A stretch of DNA of 64,000 bases, from positions 282,887-346,886 of the forward strand of contig NMRB01000334.1 of the NCBI GenBank assembly GCA_002633025.1. Reading direction: 5' to 3'. The position numbers and the translations under genes are program-made. Of the stretch, positions 29,586 to 41,500 are shown piece after piece (within the stretch, counting starts at the first letter, position 1; each line of letters begins with the position of its first letter). This DNA is from Notospermus geniculatus. Its lineage: Eukaryota > Nemertea > Pilidiophora > Heteronemertea > Lineidae. The notes under the pieces were generated by a model. The model had not been told where the DNA came from. It was given only the letters and a program-made list of their open reading frames with translations, and made no database searches.

Positions 29586-32500
29586 GTAAGTGGTGACTCT
29601 TGACGACTGCAAGGTACTTGTCCAAAGTTCATCGTTTTTCGCTCAGGCTTCTGAAATTTTGTCAGTCGGTGATATCAAGCACTTCCAGGAGGAGTGATGA
29701 AGAATACTTTACACATGGAGGTCTTTCTAAAGTGCCAGCCAAAACCACCGACAAAATCTTCGGTCATCAATGAGAAATGTTGATATCTCGGTTCCCGAGG
29801 TCCGTTCTCAGAAATACACTGGTGGACAGAAATAATTAGGACAGTGGCCAATTTGAAGTTTGATGTAAGTTTCCGCCTGTTAATGAATGTAATGAGCTCG
29901 ACTTCTGTTCATATATTGTGGGAAGGGTCCTTCTTTCCCCTTGCTGCAATTTCAGTGAATTACAGAATCAGTGGCAATTACGCAATGAGGTTAGTGGCAA
30001 TAAGGCAATTTTCGCCCTGTTCATCAAAAGCATTTACAAGCAAATACTCGTTTTTCTTCGTTTTCCCCTCATATTTGATGATACACTTATATTACATAAC
30101 ATATCTGACCAGTTACGTCATAACAAGACATGTGTAAATCACTTGAAATTAACAACAACCCAATTTGGAAGTGCATAAATGAAAGATTAAACATGATCAA
30201 AAATGTGTTCTAGACTTTATTCAAACCAAAACATTTCATCTTCTTCTGATTCTTAGCAGGCAGAAACCTACATCAAACTTCAAATTGGCCACTGTCCTAA
30301 TATTTCTGTCCACCAGTGTAGTTGTTAATATTTCCAGGGATTCTACCGTCAAAAAATGACCAGAGCGTCTACTTCATTGACCAGGTGAAGAACCTGACCA
30401 CAAATGCAACATGGCCGTGGATGTCGCTGTTGAAAGAAGGGCAGCAGTGGCACAGCAAGGCGACCTTTTTCCCTGGAAATTGTTATAACGTTTCGTTGAT
30501 ACGACTGACATTTCCAGAATGGCAAAATCAGCTGAAACATATCAGTGACGAAAAAGGTAAGTAAATGAAACCCTTTCCCTTGCTAGGATCCACCATTGAT
30601 TTTCAGCTGATTTTGCGTTGCGACCCGTTTTGCAACTGGGTTGCGCTGCAACTTGCACTCGATCGCCGTAGTGGACTCGCTGGACGTGATTTCCACCAAT
30701 GGCGAAGATGTGATCGATTTCAGTCGGCAATCGGTCGGCGACCGGTATCAGTTCCTTGCGATCGTATTCAATCGCAGGTACTGTACGTACATGTAGCAGG
30801 TTGCAAAGCAAGTCGCAACGCGGAAAATCAGCAGTGGATTCCTAGCTTTATGATACCTCAGTGATTTTGGAATTAGGGAAATGGTGATTTGATGGTACTC
30901 TGAACCTATCTTGGCCCATTTTGGTCCTCGGAAGGAGAGCCTGATGATGTGGTCACCATGCATGAGATCCCATAACGTGCCGTGAAGGTGACTCATATAC
31001 ATGACAGCAGGCTACGGAAATTTTAGTGGTCAATATAAAAGCACACGACAAGATGAGAGCTTGAATGAGAATCCAGCAGCATAGGGCGTAAGTAATCAGA
31101 TTATGTTGTTGGTATGATCTATACTGGTAGTTAATTACTGATTCTAAAATACCTTTGTATCTCGTGCGTATGTTTCAAATGGATAATGCATTAGCCTCAT
31201 TCTGAATGCAGCGGGTCTGGGTGACACAACCAAGAACCCCGCTCAGTGTTTCCAAAATGGTGTCTGGCGTCCAACATTTCTTGCTTCGAGCATTCAGCGA
31301 GGTAGTGCAGCGAATGTCGGCGAGATGGATACTCAGTGACCTATCCCAACGACGTTTTGTAAAATTAGGTAAATATCCTGCGGGTAGTCCGTTGAAGAAA
31401 GCATCTCTCATTTCGACTCCTGCACTTTGCTGTCAGCGCGCTCTGCACACAGATGTACACGATGTAGGTACGATGTACAGGTTTGTGCACACAGTGCGTG
31501 ATTCACTGTCGGGTCATTGACGGACGGAGCGTCCTCCCTGATATCTTAGGCCTATTTGCAATCAAACTGCACTGAATCCTAAATATAATGTTTAGTTTGA
31601 GGTATTTTAGAATAGAAATTAAACCATCGGCGTCGGGTCTTGGTTGCGACACCAAACCCGCTTGGGTGGAGCAAAAATTCCGTCCAAACCCTCGGCTACA
31701 TTTTAGCTCCACCCTCGCGGGTTTGGTGTCGCAACCAAGACCCTCCGCCTCCGGTTTAATTCCTTAAATACAACAGCAGCTTGTGAATGTCTAATGCTTT
31801 CAATTCAGATCAGTTTTACTACTCTTTTGTATTACTCGATCTTCACGTGTATTGACTGGGGCATTTATATTGTCTGTCGTANNNNNNNNNNNNNNNNNNN
31901 NNNNNNNNNNNNNNNNNNNNNNNNNNNNNNNNNNNNNNNNNNNNNNNNNNNNNNNNNNNNNNNNNNNNNNNNNNNNNNNNNNNNNNNNNNNNNNNNNNNN
32001 NNNNNNNNNNNNNNNNNNNNNNNNNNNNNNNNNNNNNNNNNNNNNNNNNNNNNNNNNNNNNNNNNNNNNNNNNNNNNNNNNNNNNNNNNNNNNNNNNNNN
32101 NNNNNNNNNNNNNNNNNNNNNNNNNNNTTATCTTCTGAGAATGGCGTGAACCGAAGCAGTGTCGGAGCTCGGTGAAGTTTAATTTCCGACCTGCTGAAAG
32201 CACATCTTGACCAGACGCAAGTATAAATGAGCATGGACAGCTGCTTTCGTAGTATTGTTAGAACCCACAATAAACTCTACACTGAAATAACAGAGGATTT
32301 TAAAGAAAATTCCTGCAGCAGAGTTTCAGGACGTGATCTGTAAAATTCAGACTCAAAGAAATGTTAACAGAGACTTGACTGGAGGCTGACCAAATTATAC
32401 TTATTTCCATACGTTCTCAGAAAGCGTTATTCTGGACAGTCCAATTGAGTCCAACTAATACAGGAAAACATAAATCACAGCATATGTAAATTTACCGAAG

Positions 32501-35500
32501 CTCCGGAAACTATGCTGCAGGCAATTTCAGTAAAAATATGACAAAAATTTCTAACAGTGTACATGTACTCTCTTTTTAGTTGCCGAGGAGTTGCAGTCAC
32601 ACCTTATATTCTCTGATACGACTAGATGGACAAGGTTGGTCACTGTTACCACTGACCGCTGGTTCAGTGTTGCTTCCATACTTGATCCTCAGCCAAGCAT
32701 CGTTATTTTCCTCTATGATGAAAAGAAGCACTTGAATATCATTCGCAGAGTAGGTAGTAATCGTGTAACTTCTTTATAAGCCGGGTTTTCCTGTAACTGA
32801 TTCAGAAGCAAGGTTACTTAGGCCCTACTTTTGCTAAGGGTGCAATCACAGAAAGCTACACGCTACACGGACGCGCCGGTTAACAATGGCTTCACGGTCG
32901 CGAGCCCTTTGTAATGCCATTGTTAACCGGCGTGTCCCTGTAGCGTGTAGCTCTATGTGATTGCAGCCTTATGATCTACAATTCAATTCAATTCAATTCA
33001 AATATGTTTATTGCGCCTTGCATTACATAAGTGTGCATCAGCGGAAATACAATAAACAGGTGCATGTTTGATCTCTTTTGAAATCTTTGATTACTTGGGC
33101 AGTCTTGTATGCTGAGTCTGGGAACCACACTTGCCCAGCTTGTTGAAGGACCTGAGGGGAACAAATCAGAAAATTTCAGTTATCCAATGATTGTTGTCAA
33201 TCAGTTCATACATGTACCGGTACACGCCAGTACGTCTACAGGTATTCCAGGGGCAATCATGACACAGTCTGTCTGACTGTGACCACATGGAATGCCAAAC
33301 TTAGGGAAATGTCCATCACTGCACAAGAAGAATCATTTCATTTATCAATGTGTTCAGATTAGCACTGCACAAGAAGAATCATTTCATTATGGTTCCCGAT
33401 CAATCAGATCGGGAACCATATTGTGTTTGGTCATGGTGTCTGTGTGTGTATGTGTGTGTGTGCGTGTGTATGTGTGTGTGTGTGTGTGTTTCTGTGTGTC
33501 CGGTCTGTCACACCTTCATATGTCATCTCCTAGAACAGCTACAGTCTTGGAAACAAGTCCTACCCCTAGGTTTGTCAACCTGGGCAATCCAATGAGCCAA
33601 AAATTTTCAATCTCAGATGGCTCCAGTCGTAAACTCTACTACGAAAACACCTTATTATCATATGAATACCGATGAAAGCATGCGCCTGGGAGAGCAGTGC
33701 TCTGTGAAAAAACCCTACTAAACCGATAGACACCGAAAGCACTACTGTATATTAGACTTTCTGTGCGGTCGGCCCAGATCTTGTCGAATTTGCCTCCATT
33801 TGACCTTCCTATCAAGTTTATGAGCGAATCTTTACCAAATATTTTCAGGTGGGAAGGTACGACAGGAGTAAATATGGTCAAATAACCCTACCAAGACGCA
33901 TGATACTTGGAGGCAGGACATTCCGAAAGGGGTTCAAGCAACCGTTCGCGAAAGGGTATGGATATATATCACCTTCAGAATCTGAAGGCAAAAGAAATAA
34001 ATCGGATGCAAGAAGTGTGTCAACCAAAATTAAAAACTGCGGTATACGATACGTACGTACTGGACATTAGCGAGGCTTCGCAAATCTGACGAAACACGAA
34101 GTACGAAATACGAAATTGGACTTCATTTCCATGACGTAATGTATTTCAGGAGATGATTGGTACCACAAATATCGCCTGCTGCAAGAGTGTCTTTTAGCGT
34201 ATGACGTTAGACCGATAGAGTCACGGTGTATACTGTATTAAACTTTGAAATTTATCTTTCGTTTCCACTTCGTATCTACAAATTTATAAATTAAAGATGC
34301 AGCAGAACTCCCTCGGTCTCACATGAAATGCTAAAAGATGCACTGGCAGCAGGGACATTTGTGGTAGCAATCATCTCCAGAAATACATTAGGTCCTGGAA
34401 ATGAGGTTGAATTTCGTATTTCGTACTTCGTCTTTCGTCAGATTTGCGAAACCTCACTAATATAGGGAGGTTGAGATCAGCGACTTATCACGTTCGTGCA
34501 GTCTATTACAGTCTGTATACTCGCTGGCAATATTTTCCCAACGATCTTTTTCACCCTGTATAGATAGGCTGGCGAATAAATCATAGCAATATTTGGACAA
34601 CATGTTGGAACTCTTTTTCCCAGGACACAAGACAACCTTGTCCAACAAGGTGCGACTCTGATTGTTAGAAAACTGTTGGAAATATTTTACCCTGTCGACA
34701 GACCTTAGGGCCCGAACACATGAAAATTACTACCGTACGCTGATTCAGCAAGCCTGGACACAGGGCAGAAAATCAGATTCAGTTATCAACGTAGTAGTGC
34801 CTTGTACTGTACATGTACATGTCTCAATTTCAGCAATATCAAAATATGCTTTTTCCAAATTTGAGCGTTGCCGCCGGGATGCCGAATGATATGGTTGCAG
34901 CCGAATGGAAGAACTTTAGTACTGAGCACAATGAGGATGCAGAAAATGACGGAGGAAGGGTCAATATCGTCGTCGTGCTGGTACGTAGGGATCTTTTTAA
35001 TGTATGACAGGCTGCTGAACATGAGATATGAAAGACAAACTATCCGACATCGTTTGTGGCTAATCTGACCAAGATAGACAAGTAGGCATAAAATCCGGAA
35101 ACTTTTCACGACTTAAGTCGAATCTCAAGATTTCCATTCCTAAAGGGGACCGCACACTAGCGACTAAATTGAGGAGACCAGCGACGCGACTGTCGACTAC
35201 GACGTCGCAGGCGATAATCGCCTGTGAGGTCGCTGGGACGATCCGCAAACGGGCGACTATTTTGCTGGATACGGTCGCGGTAGCAGTGGACTGTGCCAAG
35301 CGACCAAAAGTTCAACATATTGAACTTTCGGTCGCTTGGTTGCGGGGACTTACCGCGCGACCAAATTGTGTAATTCAGTCGCGTAACAATCTGCCACAAA
35401 GAAGAGACCAAAAAGTAAAAATGTTCAGTCGCTGGCCTGGTTGCAAGGCCGGTCGCCCAGAAAATCGCTCGAAAAATCGCTAGTGTGCGGAGCCCTTTAA

Positions 35501-38500
35501 GGGCTCCGCAGACTGGCGATTTTTCGAGCGATTTTCTAGGCGACCGCCCTTGCGACCACAGAGGCGACTGAACATATTTTTAGTTTTTTTAGTTTTTGTT
35601 GACTCGTTTGCGACAAATGCTTATTTGGAAGGTCAGTGATGTCGTGGATAACATCACTGATCGACCTCGAAGGTAATTATTGCAGGCGACGTAGTAGTCG
35701 CATCGGTAGTCGCCCCTATTTTAGTCGCCAGTGTGCGGAGCCCTTTAAAGCATGGCGCACACGAGCGACTAAAATGGAGGCGACTACCGATGCGACTACT
35801 AGGTCGCATGCGATAATTACCTTTGAGGTCGATCAGTGATGTCATCCGCGACATCACTGATCTCCCAGTGAAGCATTTGTCGCAAACGAGTCAAAAAAAA
35901 ACTAAAAAAAAAAAAATATGTTCAGTCGCTCCTGTAGTCGCAAGGCTAGTCGCCTAGAAAATCGCTCAAAAAATCGCTCGTGTGCGCCATGCTTTATGGC
36001 GGCGCACACGAGCGACTAAATCTGGGCGACCGCCGACGAGACTGGTGGTGCGACTAGACATCAGCCAATCAGAAGCGCCAAATCTTGTTGCTTTGGCGGT
36101 CGGAAGCCAAGTCGGCCGACAAATCGGTCAAAATTGTCGCTCGTGTGCGCCGCCCTTTAAGGGCGGCGCACACGTTCAACAAAATGCTGGCGATCAGAGG
36201 TGGCGACTGCACAAGCGACTGAAAATGGCGCTGCTGATTGGCTCAAATCTAGTCGCTTCAGCAGTCGCGTCTGTGATCGCCAGCATTTTGTTGAATGTGC
36301 GCACACGGGCGACTACTACGTCGCTTGCGATAATTACCTTTGAGGTCAATCAGTGATGTCATCCGCGACATCACTGAGCTTCCAAGGAAGCATTTGTCGA
36401 AAACGAGTCAAAAGCTAGAAATATGTTCAGTCGCTGCTGTGGTAGCAAGGCCGGTCGCCTAGAAAATCGCTCGAAAAATCGCAAGTGTGCGCCACCCTTC
36501 ATCCAAGTACTGTTACGTAATAACCACAAATATCCATACTGTGTACTCCCATGCAGGAACACCCTTTTGCATCGAGGAAGAACTTGTGGGGGAAAGCAAG
36601 TAATGAAGATTTTCAAGGGCTTACCCCCGACTTGCTGCAGGAGGCTATCGAGAGATTGAACCGAAAGCTTAAAAGACTGATGAATTACAAACTATACGAA
36701 GCACCGCACAATCAATATGGGTCATACAACAAGGCCACAGGGAAATGGTCCGGGGCAATGGGAGAATTGCAGGAAGGGGTAAGTCACTATGAATCTGATC
36801 CTAGCTCGATAGAGGGCAGCACACCGAAACCCGGCCCTATACAGTGGACGCCTTTTGTGTTGGAAATTGATCAGGACAGGGATGTCAGCTTCAATTGAAT
36901 AGTTTTAACCACTAGTGACATCTATTGAGGCAGTGGGCTAGGGTCCCCATTCAATACTGAGTTTTAACCACTAGTGACACCTATTGAGACAGTGGGTTAG
37001 GGTCCTCACTTCATGCTCATGCGCAGGCCTATCACCAACTTAGTTGACAACAAATGTATGGAAAATAGTTTGGAGTTTTTCGTTGTAAAACCTTAAAATA
37101 ATAATAAATATGAAATAGAATTGTGTTTCTAAGGTGAAAGACATTGCTTCCTACCAGATTCGAACCCACGGACCCTCGTATGAGGCATCAATCGCCAGCA
37201 CTAAGGGGCAGCACGCCTTAACCACTAGGCCCAATCCCCATCTTCAAAAAAGATGGTTCAATGGCCTACATGTTCATGTATGTTAAACTAGGCGTCCATC
37301 AGTACCCTGCGAGTAGTCCAAACAATCTCCGAAACCAAACAGTTTTATGTTATGCAAGAAGTCATATATAAAAGGAGATACAAGTAACATAAATAATAAT
37401 AGGTATAGATTTTAGGCCTACCATGTAATAGTAAGGATCCCGTATGCATAAAACATCTTAAGTGAAACATTTCCCATAAACTATTGTTCCAAACAAAAGG
37501 TTATATAGGGAAAATTTTCACTTAAAATATTTTATAAATATGGACACTGATTCACACTGGTGCCTGGTTATGTTGTTACTGGCGGTCGTGGGATGACGAA
37601 GTGATAATTACTTTACGCTATTCTCCTTAATTTCACATTTCAGAGAGCAGATTTAGCCATTGGTATGATTTCCAAAACAAAAGCGAGGTCACGTAATTTC
37701 GATTACTCACCACCTTTCGAATACGTCGGCCTCACGTACCTACAGCAGAAACGCACGTACCCATCGACAATTTTCAACTTCATGCGTCCATTCAATTTGA
37801 ACGTCTGGTACGCGGTCATAGCGACCATGTTCCTATCAGCTTTTTTCGTGTATATCTTGGAGTACTGGAATCCATTCATGGACAGTGTGGAGAGAACTCG
37901 CAAGTTGACTTGGTCCAATGTACTCTGGTATTCGTTCAGCACCGTCAGTGGGGTGGGGAGCGACTTCGTCCCAGTCATGTATCCAACTAGGATATTTTCA
38001 GGTGGGTGTTCAGTTAGTTGAATATTAAAGTCCCATAGTATGCATGAGGTGACACTTTCTCCCTCCCCACCTTGATAAGACTGGTGTCCTGTCCAACCTA
38101 TATATAGCCAGTGGTAACATCGAGGCTGGACTGGAAACAAAAATGGCCGCCATACTTTCATCACTTGAGAAGTTCAACGTGCTGTTATAGAGTGACTACC
38201 CTTCATCAGGTAACTTGCTTCAACTCATTCTTTCATGTGTAGCAACACTCTAAATGCCTAATTCGTAACTTAGACGATTCAAATAGATAGATCGATTCAA
38301 ATAGACAGATTTGAACAGTCTTTCGAGCATGAATATACGACGTTGCCTAAAGGTCAAAGGTTACGTCGGCCGTCGCGAGCCCATGCAAAACCTAACGCAT
38401 ACTGTCGCATTGTGGCTTAGTACCTATAGTTCAGTCACAGGTGGTCACAGACTGGCGCGTACGCAACGCGTCGGGAAGCGTTCAACCAATCAGGGAGGCG

Positions 38501-41500
38501 GTAACAAAGACCGAAACACCTACCGAAGAATCTGATTGGTGGAACGCCTGCAGGACGCGCCGCGTAGGCGCCAGTCCGCTGTCACCGGCTTAAAGGCCCG
38601 TTTATACAGAGCGCGACTGCGACCACGACCGCGGCAGCCGCTGTGTATAAACGAAAACGTCGTGGTCGCCTAAAAATATGCCAGGGCGCATTGATGTTCA
38701 CACTACAAAAAAGTGTCGCGCAGCATTTTCAAAAATTTCGCTCTGGAGGCAATCTCTGCGGCATGCCGCGCGACCAAAATTTTGGTCGCGGTCGCGGTCG
38801 CGTTGTGTATAAACGTTCCCATTCATTTTACATTTGATCAATCCGCGGTCGGTGTCGCGGTCGCGCTCTGTATAAACGGGCCTTTATTAGTCATACTTCA
38901 GACGCCGATTGTCCTCGTCCGAGCAAGGTGTCGGACTAGACGAGCATGATCAAAATTGCAGGACGCTGCGTTCAACGCCGAAGTATGAATCTGTCTATAT
39001 TCGGTCGCGCTCGGCTCCTGAAGTCTGCATCAAGTCGAACGCAATTCTGCTTTCTTGTAATTGTGCATAAACCATCGACAATTTTCAACTTCATGCGTCC
39101 ATTCAATTTGAACGTCTGGTACGCGGTCATAGCGACCATGTTCCTATCAGCTTTTTTCGTGTACATCCTGGAGTACTGGAATCCATTCATGGACAGTGTG
39201 GAGAGAACTCGCAAGTTGACTTGGTCCAATGTACTCTGGTATTCGTTCAGCACCGTCAGTGGAGTGGGGAGCGACTTCGTCCCAGTCATGTATCCAACTA
39301 GGATATTTTCAGGTGGGTGTTCAGTTAGTTGAATATTAAAGTCCCATAGTATGCATGAGGTGACTCTTTCTCCCTCCCCACCTTGATAAGACTGGTGTCC
39401 TGTCCAACCTATATATAGCCAGTGGTAACATCGAGGCTGGACTGATACTACATGTATATCGAAACAAAAATGGCCGCCATACTTTCATCACTTGAGAAGT
39501 TCAACGTGCTGTTATAGCGTGACTAACCCTTAAGGGAACATGCTTCAACTCATTCTTTTATGTGTAGCAACACTCTCCACGCTAATTGGTAACTTAGACC
39601 ATTCAAATAGATAGATTTGAACAGTCTTTCGAGTATGAATATACGACGTTGCCTAAAGGTCAAAGGTTACGTCGGCCGTCGCGAGATACAAAACCTAACG
39701 CTCACTGTCGGGCTTAAAGTGCATTGTGGCTTAGTACCTACATGTATAGTTCAGTCTTAAGGCGGTCACAGACTGGCGCGTACGCAACGCGTCAGGAAGC
39801 GTTCAACCAATCAGGGAGGCGGTAACAAAGACCGAGACACCTACCGAAGAATCTGATTGGTGGAACGCTTGCAGGACGCGTCGCGAAGTATGAATCTGTC
39901 TATATTCGGTCGCGCTCGGCTCCTGAAGTCTGCATCAAGTCGAACGCAATTCTGCTTTCTTGTAATTGTGCATAATTTTGGGTGCAGCAAAACATTTATA
40001 CGCGATTCTTTTTTTCAGTGTTTTACTGGTTTTTCGCCTTGATACTAACTGCCTGTTACACTGGGAACTTAGCCAGTTTTCTGACTGAATCATTCCACAT
40101 TGTGCCGTCGCTTTCATTAGAGCAACTGGGGTATCAGAAGGAAACAAAATGGGCAACTCTGAAAAATTCCTACATGGAGACGTTCATTAAATCGCAGAAC
40201 GCTGTGGGATTCCGAAAACTCGCACTCGAGATGAAGTACGTCGATAACTACACAGAGGGGGAGAAGTATGTGAAAAAGGACAAGAGGAATGTTTACATCG
40301 GAAACAATCTGCTTCTGCATTATTTTGAATGTAGGTTATGAACATGAACTACATGTATTTGGAATCAAATACATGCAGGTGACAATATGGGTGTCTAGAT
40401 GTAAGATCGCAAAATTTTCACACAAATGCTTTTAGTACATATTGCTGAGTTTGACTGGCAAGCAAAATATGACAAATTTTTGACATCTTGGAAGCCCCTA
40501 AAGCTAGGAATCCATGCACCATTGATTTAATAATAATAATAATAATAATAAATTTTTGTATAGCGCACAATGCCAAAAGCATTAGGCCTCTGTGCGCTTT
40601 ACAATAATATAATAGAAAGCACGGTTAAAACTGATAAAAGGCATAAAACATTGACAACAGTCAATGGATTTGCTGCGTTCTGCTGATTTTCTGCGTTGCG
40701 ATTCGCCGTTGGTGGAAATCACGTATAGCGAGTCCACTGCGGCGATCGAATGCCCAGTTGCAAAGCAAGAAAGTCGCGTAATGCAAAATCAGCTTGAAAA
40801 TCAATGGTGGATTCCTAGCTTAAAGGTAGATTCATACTTTGCGGTTTGCGCTTTGCACGTGTTCATTTCCTGAATGAGTGCGTGGTACAAAAAGTAATTT
40901 TATTGTTGGTAGCACACATAAACATAGGGAACGGATAAGCACAAAAGCGCTAAACGGAGAAGTATGAAATTGGCGTTAAATACGTGTCTAACTGCGGTAA
41001 TTTTTTTTTCAAGCTAAATCACCTTCCTGTAATCTCGTCTATTCTCACAAATTTGAGGCCTTCACGGAGTTGGCATTTCCAATCTCCAGGGACTGGCGAT
41101 ATCGGCATGAATTCATTGAGGTTATGGATGAAATGAGGGCCGAAGGAAAGGTTCGTGACATTTTGGAACGGTACGTTTGCGTCCTCGACAATACCCGAGT
41201 GAAATTGAAGTGGAGCATCGTCTGCATGTACTATTTCGGTTCCACTCTACAATCACCGATTCTGGTGTAAAGTGGAAAGAATGTTTAGCGTTTGCTGCGG
41301 GATAGTCATTGGCAACAGGTCCGCAGTTATTAATTTCTTGTCGTCTGATTCGAAACACCATGATTTCATTCTTTTTTACTGCGATTTCCCTGTCAGTTTT
41401 GGTCGACATTTTGATACCTGTAGTGCTTGGATAATGCAGCAAATTATGGCCAGAGAGTGGATTGGTTGTAAAATATTTCATTGCTTTCCAAGAATCAGGA

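Noticed and set aside
37137-37232. tRNA gene on the minus strand
   Set aside because: Box A and box B are present but the acceptor stem does not pair and the anticodon region is not convincing; a SINE head is more likely. The same holds for the box B near 4120.
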